Shown: in pieces, positions 46,901 to 55,770 of the stretch
Layout of the letters: each line of letters begins with the position of its first letter
Position numbering within the stretch: the first letter of the stretch is position 1
DNA from: Ligula intestinalis
Taxonomy: Eukaryota; Platyhelminthes; Cestoda; Diphyllobothriidea; Diphyllobothriidae
Assembly: GCA_036362985.1 (NCBI GenBank)
Contig: JAYGXS010000001.1
Coordinates: 37,260,249 to 37,324,248, forward strand
Reading direction: 5' to 3'
DNA: 64,000 nucleotides
Translations under genes and position numbers: made by a program
The notes under the pieces: generated by a model
Database searches by the model: none
What the model was told of the DNA's origin: nothing
What the model saw: only the letters and a program-made list of their open reading frames with translations

Positions 46901-49900
46901 TATGATCCATGGCTCCTCTGCTGTATGTGCGCCCCGAGCCTGAGACTACCACGACGCATCAAGCGCCGGGGTTTGGAGCATTGCCAACTGACGATGCAAC
47001 TGAGACCGCACAGTCAGTCCAATGTGTATTTTTGGGGTTTGACTGGCTAGTGGTCTGAGAGTTAGACTGTACTGGCTCCTTCTTCTTAACGCGTCCTCTG
47101 GCACTCACACATAGGAGATATGAGCCACCCAACCCATCCTTTTTTCGGTGAAAGCCTGGTGCTTGCGTTTTGGGGCCCAGGACGCACAGTACGCACATAG
47201 GAAGTTAATATGTATGCCAGCTACTGCGCTTATTTTCCACTGATCAGCTCGAAAGGTTGCTGGGGTCTGCGGAGGGAAAAGAGGCTAGGGGGCCGACGGC
47301 TCAGTGCATTTTCCTCACTATAAGCAACGTGACACGCTTAGAGCTACCCCTGTGCGTTTAAAGGCGTGACTTGAACTAGAATCCGAGCCAAGTGTGGCAG
47401 CACGCTTACAGGAGGCTCGCCCGCCCCCAGTTTCCTTGACTTGGTCATGACAAGGGGCCTGGGTGAGAGGATGCGGTAGATACAGCCTAATTATACTCTT
47501 ACTATAATCTAATTTACGCCAATCCACCGCGCCTGGTTCTAGCCTTCAATGCACGCGATGGGCATGGTCAAACTCGATGATCAAACCAGCGAGCTGCGAT
47601 GTGTATTGATTACGGGGAAAGTGTGTGAACGCAACTGCGGTTATGCGACGGCGTGTGATAGCTTTTTTACTGGAGAAATTTCACTGCATTTTTTGCTTTT
47701 GGAAAAACACAATTCTGGATGGTTCCGTCTTATTACGTCGAAGCCGGGACATCAGGGAAAGGCGGCTATTCATGAATTTCTTCCTCAATTATCAATTAAA
47801 TTAAGGGAAAGATCAAGATCAAGTCCTTTTAAAATTCATTTTCGTATCTCGGTGTAGGATTACAAAGATGTGGTCTACTGGAACGAGAAGTTTATTTGCC
47901 TGATGTTTTGGATTCTGTCGAGAACCCTTCATCAGAGGTAACCGTAGAAGTCACAATTTACCACCAAATGAATACAAGTGATGAAACTTGTGCGTGCCTT
48001 CTACAAAATATATTTTAATTTACAAGAATCAATAAAATTGTAATACTACTTAAGTAGGTAATTTTATCAATGTGGTTTGTGCAGTTAACCAAAAATAATC
48101 GCAGTAAAAAAGCCGGCATCCTGGCGTGAGTTAAACATCCTGGAATAATGCCGCAAAATGTTGCAACACTACCTAAGTAATCTGTCCTAACCGAAAATAG
48201 GCTGCAGAACTTCGATGAATATTTTGCGACATACGGCGTGTACTCCATATGAGAAGAAAATGCGATCTCGAGAACCAGAATGATTTTTGCGCTGTTGAAT
48301 GCAATCATTGTGCCATACTTTACAATATTAATGACAGGGCATTATTAAATCGGGTTTATTATGACAGTCAATACGGCAGGAAGGACTGGGTGATTTACTG
48401 GCCGTTTAATAATTAAAAGCATATGGTCCCTTTACTTTCCTGTACATAGGTCAATGCACTGGGCAGTGCGTTACCGAACAGGGCGTTGCCCGAAAGATCG
48501 CGTTCTGGGTATTAGAATTTCGGTAGAAAAAGTCGACTTACCGCACAGGAAGTATCCAATGGAAATAGAGAGAGCGTGCAGGGCAATGTCTCCGGTGGCA
48601 CTAAAATGACAAGTGGAAACATGAGCAAATGTAGCACGGAGGGAAGAATCTATTTACCCGAACATGAAAACATGTAAACGCATCTTTCCCCCCACCAGGA
48701 GCACCAGAAAAAGAAACAGTACTTATTCGATAGGAAAAAGGTGTGAAAGTATTGGCAAATTGAGTTAAAGAGGAACAAAAATTGAGATTATAGACCCAAT
48801 ATAGGCCAGAGGACGTCCGTGAGTGGAGTAATGAAGTCTTCAAATGAAATCCTACGCACTGCGGCAACGTCCAGCTCGAAAATATGAAGAAGGTTGAACA
48901 CATTATTTATCACTCATGCTACAAAATCAGCGTTTCTGCCCTATATCCAAGAGTCCCTTCATCAGAGGGGGAGGGGGCGCGCGAAAAAAATATAAATCCA
49001 AAATTGAGCCATCGGATGGTTAGGCGATCCACTAAATAGCAAAGTCATGTTTACACATCCTAGGAATCCGTAAAAGCACACCAAACAGGCCGCATTAGTT
49101 CGAGCTTCCTCTGGAGGTTTGAACTATGCAAACCAGGAAGTAAAAATAGGCCCCTTCATCAGATACCGTAAATGAGTATTTTTTTTCCATGATCGGAAAA
49201 AGAAAAGGCAAAAACCAGAACGCAGTACCACTACCCTAAGACTGGCTTGAATGACCTGAAAACTTTCATACCCTTCGGTCACACGAGGATCAAGCTACAT
49301 GCAACTGCAACATCTAGTCCTTTTAACTGGTACGCAAAAAGAAATCATGGATTCCAGGAAAAAAGAAGGCTGTACTACGTAAACAAGAACATACTGCATC
49401 CACCAGACTTAAGGCCCCCCATATTTTACACCCCAAAATGGGAGCTAGAAGAGTACTACGGACACAAAGAAAGTAAGAACAGGGGTTCAGTGTAGATATT
49501 ATTGCAGGCAAAGGCAAGGGAGAATGGAATGATCAGTTGTGACTCATTAGCTGTCGTCAGCCAGTTATAACTAGCCCCAAGTGGTGCCCCCCCCCGAGGC
49601 TCAAACTTGCGACCTTTTCGATCAGAGTCTAACCCTCTAACCATTAAGCCACGAGCGCGTTGTTTTGCCGGTTTGGGTCGGAAGATATTGACACTCGCTG
49701 ATGAGCGTTCACCTACCACTAACGAAACTCACTTGTCCCGCTCCGCCCTTGCCTTCACTTCTCGCGTCCTGACAGCAATACTTTGTCGTTACCGGCAATA
49801 CTACTCGCTACTACAGCTTATGTGAGGACCCGAGAAATGAGGCCCAAGGCAAGAGCGGGCGGGAAAGCGAGTTCCGATTGCGGCCGGTGAACGTCTGTCA

Positions 49901-52900
49901 ACAAGTATCAGTTCGACAGTACCCACTAGAAAAATAATAAAACTTTGCAGTTGGCAAGCAGTACTGTCAGGTGTGTAGGATTAGCTCATGATGCACAGCG
50001 GCGTTTGCTGCAAAAACGAGGACGAATGCGGACATAAGTCCGCAATAACGCGCCAGGCGTAAGGAGTGCATGCGATCCAGTCAGTCGTCAGTGACGTTGT
50101 GGGTGTAGTTGACAGTCAAACTTGCGCCAGTCAGGCTGGCGACAGGCAGGCAAGTGCATTAAGACGATCGCGGCGCATTTTTTATAGCTGTGATGAGATG
50201 AATGACGCTGAGGGGGGGGGGGGGGGGGCGCCAGCATAAACAGATCTAAGTGCGAGGGGCCCCATAGCCAAAGGATACTACAAAGTGAAGTACGCCGAGA
50301 CCCTACATAGCCACCGGCCCTGAAGCATATATTTCGATGAGCCGAGATCGGAAAGGAGCCTAGTGCAATGAAATCCAAACAACAGTCGGTGCGGTAGGTA
50401 GGTAAACATAAGAGAGTCGGAACTTCGGAGCATAAAATAAACCGCTGGCGCTAGAAAACGGAAAAGGAGGTGTGTGAAACAGATGAAAAACAAAAAAAAC
50501 AAAGAAAAGGAGTTTTTAATAAAACCATTCGTTAAAGAAAATTGCCTTAACACTAACATTTTAGTGACATCTAATAGAAAAAAATGATTTTTTTGTCAAT
50601 CGCACTATCTATCGGGTGTGTAGTATAGCTGGGACTACAACAGATAACATGCACAGATGGCATTTAGGGTTCGATAATGTACAAAAAGAGGGACGGTTAC
50701 GCCCATTTTTATTAGTGAACCCACGATCGCTTGGGAATTTACAAACGGAGAGATAACATACGTGGAAGCTACATCAGCAGATCAAAACCAACGCAAAAAA
50801 TATATAGTTTATGGAGTAAACCGTGTTGCATTCGTCGGAATTATCTACTGGGAGGCAGATAAGCATACTCTTGCTGTGAACCAGTATGAACTCAAGCACC
50901 TGGCTAAATATCGCGTCTCACAACTAAAAAACGGAAGCAAACGTACAAGAATGGGTTTCGCCAAAGATCTCGTTCTTTGAAAAGAGAGAGAACGCAGAGG
51001 ACGCTGACGACAGTCGCGTGGATGCTTGAAACGACCCTACACGAATGGAAAGAAAATAAGTGCATAAAAGAAAACCTTTACAGAAAATTAAATGGCAAAT
51101 ATCATTAACATCCCCAATGTCGTTCAAGCTGCTGTCGATGTCACTGCCGAATGCTTTCTGACTGGCTGGCTGGCTGTCTTTTGTCTGAACTGCTCGAAAT
51201 CTATAGTGGGCGTGGTGATACTTACGACCCGCTACTTCAACATCGTTTCAATACTGCCCAGAATGAGTCTTCGCATTGCACAGTAGCACACCGTACACCG
51301 TATATATATTGAGAAAGTCTAAAACGGAAATCTCTCGTGACGAAAAAGTGGAGTTCTTGAGAAGGCTAATGTTATCTTGTTCCTGTGGTACACATTATAT
51401 TAGTCAAACAATTAGACAGCTATCCAAGCGCATGCGAAAAATCATCCTACCTGGCTAAACCGAGGCGTGGTTAAGTCGATATATGGCGCAAATTTGGCTC
51501 ACTTGTTTGACAGCAGTCAACGAGTAAACATCAACCAGGCGTTTCAGGTCATTTATTAAGTGCCAACAAAAGACTCCAACTTCCTGCATCAGCGGATACT
51601 TGCGACGACAGGAGCAGTTGCCATAAGACTAACTACTCCGATTTTACACACGCATAAGGCATTTTTACAGACACTTAGGCACCTTTCATCGGAGAATCAC
51701 TCAACCTGCGTCCACAAGCTTCCTATCACGTCGCAAGGTGGTGAAAAGACAGTGATAGTATGCATTCCCACACCGTCATCTCTATTGCGAGACATCCTGC
51801 GTCCTAAAACAACACAAGACAGTGGCGAGGGGGCGACAGGAACTAGTTGTCAGACCTATTCCCCTCCTTCCCCCACTTCTGGTCCCTTGTTATGGCTAGA
51901 ATCTAACCCAATGATTCCTTAACACCTCCCCTCTTACGTACTACTGATTGTTTGCGTAAACTTGTATTTATATTGCCTCCTTACATTATTGTATTTGCCT
52001 GATGATGAAAAATCGCGAACGCTCGTTCGCTTAGCTTCCTGAATACGTACAGGGGTATCGTAGCCGAAAATAAGTTGCAGAGGTCGGTGCGTTGTCAGCT
52101 TTTAAAGTCAAGCAATTGCATCCATGGGGGGAAAAAGCATGCATCGGAATCCACGCCATGGTCGGACTTGGAGGGAATCAAGACCAGGCAGACCATAATT
52201 AACGACCGAACTCTTTTTATCGAAACGTTATGACTAATTTCTACGCGCCTATGTTTTACAAGCGCCTGAAATTACTGCTACAGGCTTTGTTGAACAGCAA
52301 AAACGTCTCGGGATATCGATCCTCGACAAATGTTCCCATCCGTTACATAGAAGGCAAAGTTTGTAAAAACACTGAAGGTATTCAGTTTGTTACAAATAAT
52401 TCTAACATTCAAAGGTAACATTCCAAATAGAGTGAAGAAAACAGAGGTCACAGGCAGGATCATAGGTATGCGACTATAGAGAAAACATCTAAAATCGATT
52501 AAAAGCTCGGTTTTGCAGAGTGACGGAATCTACCACTTTCACCGACAGGACATAGCACTGACCCGCGTGTTAAGTTCCATAGGGTCAGACTACTTTAAAT
52601 CAATATCATCATATTCACGGTGCATCAATGGAAGAAGAAGTCAAAAAGACCGGAACAACCAGTGTGTGCGACACATGCTTCCACACATTTTAGGCTTCTA
52701 TTAGGCCTCGGAGCCCAAAACCAAAAAGGTCATAGCTACATTAAGATAGGTCTAGAGCCTGATCCTTATTCGTAAGTCAGAGAGAAACCCGCCAAGCCAC
52801 AAACGCAATGGCATCGTGATTGGTCGTCTATAGTGCGGACCATATTAATTTAGCTCGAGTGAAATCGACCACACTCCTATAATATGTCCAGTTTTTTTTC

Positions 52901-54188
52901 AGAATCAAGACGACCGAGGATGAGATTGGAAACAGCTTCTGAAAAGGTGGAATAGTAAAGGAATATCATATTAGGAGCCAATTAGATCTGCTCACACATG
53001 GAGGCCACGAACGTTACAGCTACTAGCAGTGAAAACCAGTCTTTGCCATTTTAAATCAGACGGCGATACTAAATTTGGTTGCTAACAGCGCAATGGGATG
53101 CTGTTTAAAGATAATTTACAGCTATTTAGGCCTTGTGTATTAATTCTAATGACCAAATAAGTGGTTTACCAACCGCAAGTGAAATTAATCGATAGCTGAT
53201 TTCCACCCAGTCAAATTCCACTAATTTTAATGTTATAAAGGGTTCCACGACTCCCAAATATGGTAGAGTTGTTTCTAGGTAGTAATCTATTGAATATTCA
53301 ATTCCCTAAGAGCATCGATTTTACCTACAGTGGTTGTGACCGTCCCTGGGCCATCCTGATAACAGTTGCTATCAGCGACAAATATTTGCCCTTTATTTCG
53401 TCCTGAGTAGATCTGTGAGACGGAAGTGAGAAGGCATTTCTGAGGGCCAGTTCTAAGTTTCGGAGTATTACCTTACGTTGATTGCCATTATACTCCCGTC
53501 CATTTACTAGTAGAGTAAAATCAGGACACTAACAATCATAGCGCTGATGAAAACTATACTGTAAGGCAAAAATATTCACCGAAGAGACCGAAGACAGATA
53601 ATGTAGCCCTGGTAGCAAACTCTTAACAATTACAAGTAGGTACAGAAGTCAAATTTCTGAACGGGATAAATTCTAGAACATAATTTGTAGACTGTAGTAT
53701 ACACGTGCAACTACGTAGACAGCTGCACAGCCTGAAGGGGTGTTACCATGTCGTGGTGTTTCAAAGCCAAAAAGGAAAGTATGACTGAATACACAATACA
53801 TTACTTCTCTATGTGAACTATGTAAGAGTTAAAATACTTATATACTAAAGGTGACACGTATGCACATTGATAGTCACAGAAGGTATGCTGGTGCAAGCCT
53901 AAATGCTTATATTTGCATCAGAATGTCCGAAATATTTTGCATTAGTAGTATAAATTGACAATACTTGGTTATTAAGGCTAACTTGTACCTTGAATCCCAC
54001 TCCATGCGACGGTTCTTGCTTAGACTACGATAGATAGCATTGCAGCGACCAAACGCGATAGGAGAAATCACGTGGTGTACAATGACACAGAAGACAAAAC
54101 TCGCGATCATCTGCTGGTTGACATAAATTTTCCTGACGCCGCCGAAGGGACCGAAGGGAAGATCGATTACGCGTTCATCGACATCCAT
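37287..54188 (-). CDS. TLCD4: TLC-domain protein, TLCD4/TMEM56-like (six exons, 384 aa)
   Basis: Exons: 53989-54188, 50947-51036, 48542-48600, 42708-42802, 38917-38990, 37287-37923. They total 1155 bases, 384 codons plus stop, and join in frame across five GT-AG introns. The TLC (TRAM-LAG1-CLN8) fold is a multi-span membrane domain. Visible hallmarks: MEWDSR then VVSSIHA (residues 61-74), ALSISIGYFLCD (106-117), the paired His at 136-137 (IFIVHHS), YRLTTELSTPFTNQRWFF (159-176), and two more membrane segments in exon 6. Family members act in endoplasmic-reticulum or other membranes with lipid-related roles; an enzyme activity is not shown here. Vertebrate TLCD4 is about 263 residues. The extra length is a hydrophilic tail (about 270-384), first basic, then Ser/Asp/Glu-rich. 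The ATG has an in-frame TGA 21 bases upstream of it. Confidence 0.88.
38917..38990 (-). CDS. TLCD4: TLC gene exon 5
   Basis: 74 bp. Acceptor tttcag, donor gtacgt. Encodes VYRIGTFFGIYRLTTELSTP, then FTNQ and two bases of Arg. The ELS-x-PF-x-NQRWF block is characteristic of TLCD4-type proteins. Confidence 0.9.
40431..40557 (-). repeat. PLE terminal repeat, inverted, with tail
   Basis: On the minus strand: cuugacaauga, a short stem, uucGAAAc-guc-gg, then an A/T stretch, 'acttcttct' and a tail with 'cctcgcatattctcg'. It pairs with 42340-42425 over about 85 bp. The hammerhead-like first box is altered in both repeats. Confidence 0.75.
40588..42311 (+). pseudogene. PLE reverse transcriptase with GIY-YIG endonuclease, frameshifted
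   Basis: The first frame (40588-41292) has the PLE opening motif VILAADKGRSTIIINKEDY, then LPKVHKPGIPLRPIVSLRG and VMVSFDVTSFFTSIP. A one-base loss in the T run at 41257-41261 shifts the frame. The second frame continues with YEQVKGTPMESPLSGLITEA, catalytic YVDD (41400-41411), LPFLDVLVCRKDG and VYRKATNTSH. Then comes the GIY-YIG domain (41979-42100: GVIYRVDCLCG, then NYVGETGKR) and VAAHASKPGQSFNFENV. TAA at 42186-42188 stops it early, but the frame continues as LLQEAWHSRAGSINRHVELP to a TGA at 42309-42311. RT and endonuclease catalytic residues look intact. The first ~200 residues of a usual PLE protein are absent. Confidence 0.88.
42340..42425 (+). repeat. PLE terminal repeat, right copy without tail
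   Basis: 'cccttgacaatgagctcg', then 'gttcgaaacgtcggacaaat' and 'cgactaaacttcttct'. It is the reverse complement of the left repeat and ends exactly at the target duplication. Confidence 0.75.
42708..42802 (-). CDS. TLCD4: TLC gene exon 4
   Basis: 95 bp. Acceptor ttttag, donor gtgagt. Encodes DLMSMPIYYKGKNLAIFIVH, then HSCALIAFYLIY, with the family's paired His. Confidence 0.9.
43840..44935 (-). repeat. S1 SINE-like cluster in intron 3, mixed orientation
   Basis: Minus-strand units lie at about 43840-43930, 44320-44500 and 44690-44800, and a plus-strand body at about 44830-44935. The unit near 44370-44431 is the best-preserved tRNA-like head. On the minus strand it reads cccgtagcgcagtaggctaa, then ggacttctaatcaagaagtc and gcaggttcgagcctc. 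The anticodon region resembles tRNA-Arg(TCT), so the family may derive from that tRNA (inference). Confidence 0.6.
44187..44315 (+). repeat. PLE terminal repeat with hammerhead-like motif
   Basis: CUGAAGAUGA, AUCC-GCGAC-CGAU, then UUCGAAAC-GCC-AGGCG, followed by 'cccagcgatcgagtcgtctt' and the tail 'gggactcgcatgttcgcttg'. It aligns over its whole length with the right half of the 25.5-kb foldback, but no opposed arm is present here. Confidence 0.65.
45341..45600 (-). pseudogene. PLE GIY-YIG fragment, decayed
   Basis: A 60-codon minus frame has SGIVFRVNC, a disrupted centre (NWDITGKQLKTSIHKH) and LPVKRKD. These align with the GIY-YIG core of the 40.6-kb PLE (GVIYRVDC, NYVGETGKR, MHQHDLAVQRND). 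Upstream minus-strand sequence to about 45600 is possibly its linker. Confidence 0.65.
45844..46905 (+). pseudogene. C-terminal zinc-finger tail of a tapeworm LINE, decayed
   Basis: In changing frames one reads the linker TREAHKLRAPRIHTA (about 45888). Then comes a C2H2-like block ACPHCNRTFTSRIGLIDHTR (about 46277-46336) and a second block (about 46610-46770) with PIGYLRIYRTKNGEPMLGT and VNCPHCLCIHSRTAAAHMRL. Repeats of CPHC-x-RTF-x-SRIGL-x-x-H-x-R-x-H are characteristic of the C-terminal region of reverse transcriptase proteins in diphyllobothriid tapeworms. No RT precedes it, so this is the 3' end of a 5'-truncated copy with several stops and frameshifts. Confidence 0.7.
47880..47960 (-). 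ncRNA. Hammerhead-ribozyme-like motif in a PLE relic
   Basis: On the minus strand: ACCU, then an exact CUGAUGA, a 7-bp stem II (GGGUUCU/AGAAUCC, one G-U), then AAAA where GAAA is needed, then C-AUC and AGGC. The first box and stems are the best preserved in the window, but the essential G of GAAA is lost. 'gaacgagaagtttatttg' marks the same arm sequence as the foldbacks. Confidence 0.6.
48542..48600 (-). CDS. TLCD4: TLC gene exon 3
   Basis: 59 bp. Acceptor ttttag, donor gtaagt. Encodes ATGDIALHALSISIGYFLC. The SIGYFL-x-D block is a TLC hallmark; the Asp codon is split with exon 4. Confidence 0.88.
49540..49920 (-). repeat. S1 SINE-like repeat in intron 2
   Basis: Minus-strand unit: tRNA-like head at about 49595-49660 ('cgtggcttaatggttagagg' in reverse, B-box-like 'gcaagtttgagcctcg'). 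Body pieces lie on both sides. A second partial unit with plus orientation features starts near 49830 ('gagaaatgaggcccaaggca'). Confidence 0.6.
50212..50228 (+). repeat. G17 homopolymer
   Basis: Seventeen consecutive G in intron 2 (C-run in the sense of the TLC transcript). The length may vary or be an assembly artefact. Confidence 0.9.
50947..51036 (-). CDS. TLCD4: TLC gene exon 2
   Basis: 90 bp. Acceptor tgtag, donor gtacgt. Completes Arg67 and encodes VVSSIHATVVSVLCVLSLF, the start of the TLC domain with its conserved S-x-x-H-A, then KERDLWRNPF. Phase agrees with both neighbours. Confidence 0.85.
51340..52045 (+). pseudogene. Decayed GIY-YIG end of the second PLE lineage
   Basis: Reads LSCSCGTHYISQTIRQLSKR (about 51371-51430), then stop codons, then ILATTGAVAIRLTTPILHTH (about 51596-51655). 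It aligns block by block with the 17.8-kb copy (CSCGAGYIGRTSRRLSKR; MLATAEATAIRL). Near 51998-52035 a hammerhead-like relic follows: ctgatgatga, then a perfect hairpin gcgaacg-ct-cgttcgc. It lies antisense in intron 1 of the TLC gene. Confidence 0.65.
52050..53985. other. Intron 1 sequence, nothing recognised
   Basis: Only short frames, no domain or repeat match. Confidence 0.45.
53989..54188 (-). CDS. TLCD4: TLC gene exon 1
   Basis: Start ATG at 54186-54188, 66 codons plus two bases (AG). Contains the first hydrophobic segment (MIASFVFCVIVHHVISPIAF, about residues 27-46) and ends in the conserved MEWDSR. Donor gtacaagt. Confidence 0.85.
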
Positions 54189-54404
54189 CCTGCAGGCAGA
54201 TACCTTGCTCCTGGCTTTTCAGCCAATCAGTAGATAAGTTAGTTACTCGGAATAAAAGTGACGGGAACAACCAACAGTTCACTTATGTATACGGTCCAAA
54301 AAATAAACCACTAACTGAACACACATGTTCAGTTTTGTACGCACAGAACGCAATGAACTGTGCAACTTGGCAAGGGCATTTTGTTGTTTTTGGTGCCGTT
54401 CTTC

Positions 54405-54475
54405 GATATGATTGGTTCAGTTTACAGCTTAATGATTGGTGGGTTCAATCAGCATTCTTGGCTTAATTATTGGTG
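54405..54475 (-). promoter_or_regulatory. Candidate CCAAT-rich promoter of the TLC gene
   Basis: Three CCAAT motifs on the minus strand (ATTGG at 54411-54415, 54435-54439 and 54469-54473 on plus) lie 220-290 bp upstream of the start codon. They sit in an otherwise repeat-free interval between the gene and LINE-A. Position suits a promoter; no TATA box or start site could be placed. Confidence 0.3.
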
Positions 54476-54849
54476 GGAAAAGTGTGCAGTTTTAGTTTGC
54501 GCACATCTTGAACATTTTCACATGAGCTGTCATGGCGTTCACTTCTGCTGTTGATGCAAATTTCCGAGAGGTTTTCTGTGGTAGACACTTCCAGTCGTTT
54601 ATGGAGTTGCAAGAAGCCATAAAAGAGTTTAGCAAAGTTAGTGATATCGATGAGAGCTTACTTTTAGTCAACGGGCTTCCATTTCAGGACGGGCAGTTCC
54701 CATAAATATCCGGTGGAATGCATAAACGCGGAAAAATTTGTGTATGTGCACCTTAATTACGTATGCGTCATGGCACCGAGGAAAAGTAGGATGATTTATA
54801 TTTGTAGTTAATTTCGTCTGTTAGCCGTCTTGGATGTAAATCAATGATA

Positions 54850-54905
54850 AATAAATTTTATATTTTAGGCCCGGAGGGCCTCGTCATTGCAAACTTAATG
54901 CTGCG
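54850..54905 (-). repeat. LINE-A 3' terminus with hairpin
   Basis: Minus-strand 'aggccctccgggcct' can fold with a 6-bp stem (aggccc/gggcct). It is preceded by 'gtttgcaatgacg' and followed by an A/T-rich end. The same block is at 63865-63920. Confidence 0.6.
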
Positions 54906-55770
54906 GAAAAATAAATACAAAGTTGATAAATGCTGCTCTCGGTGAAACAACCACATAGGCAGTGGGAGCGTTTAGTAGTGTTCGTAAATTAATTCATTTT
55001 CACCAACATATCGTTGTTTTAAAATAGTAGTCAATACTCTCTGAAACGCATGGTGAACTAAGGAGGAAGCAGTGAAAAAACTCCTACCATTAAAGCTGGG
55101 GCGGAGTTCAGCGAACCCCCGCTTAAAAAAAACAAAACGAAGGAGATAAAACTGCTTCAACAAAATATAGGGGGTTGGTTGAGAGGATTGATTGTAGTGC
55201 AAGTGAGACAGGACTGTTAATGAGAATGTTTGAGGGTTGGAAACGCTTTTTGTAATTGGAGGAATCATATAACAGCAGAGGCGGTCGTTCACCACTGTAA
55301 CACCGTCCGACTGGCTTCACGATCAACCATCAGGGCGGTGAGACCATAGGAGGCCATCGCGGACAACAGGGTCGACAAGAGAGTGAACGACAGAGGTCAC
55401 CTGATCATCAACGAAACGCCGGAGATGCGACCTTGTAGACTGCGGAGTCCAGCAACGACATGGCGAAAATAGCAGAACCGCCATGAGCATGACTAAAGAC
55501 CATCAAAAGAGGAAGAAATAGACATGTATGGGAAAAAATGTTCGATAAACATAAGCACCTCAGATACCAGGGGGACCCTTTTCAAAGACCAAAAGTTGTG
55601 TGTTTGGGAAGGAGACGGATAACAAGGACTTTATATCTTCCGAAGTTAAGTGCTTATGCAATTTGACTTAAAAAACTGCTAAGTTAGACGACAGTCGAAT
55701 TTCGAGGGGAATATTATTACAGAGGAAGGCATATTTGGAGGCAAAGAAGTGAATTTGATTTGAAGTGGAG

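Larger units (their letters stand above)
46905..49540. other. Intron 3/2 sequence with few relics
   Basis: Outside TLC exon 3 (48542-48600) and the PLE relic at 47880-47960, I recognise only short 'cccttcatcagag' echoes of the hammerhead-like core at about 48955 and 49142. Confidence 0.4.

Noticed and set aside
48777..48905. Candidate TLC exon 2 on the minus strand with a plausible FEDFITPL...VLWPIL reading
   Set aside because: Its possible donor leaves the wrong phase for exon 3 and it lacks the conserved S-x-x-H-A. The exon at 50947-51036 fits phase, splice sites and motif.
50040..50110. Minus-strand SHALL reading as another TLC exon 2 candidate
   Set aside because: A stop lies six codons upstream with no acceptor AG between.
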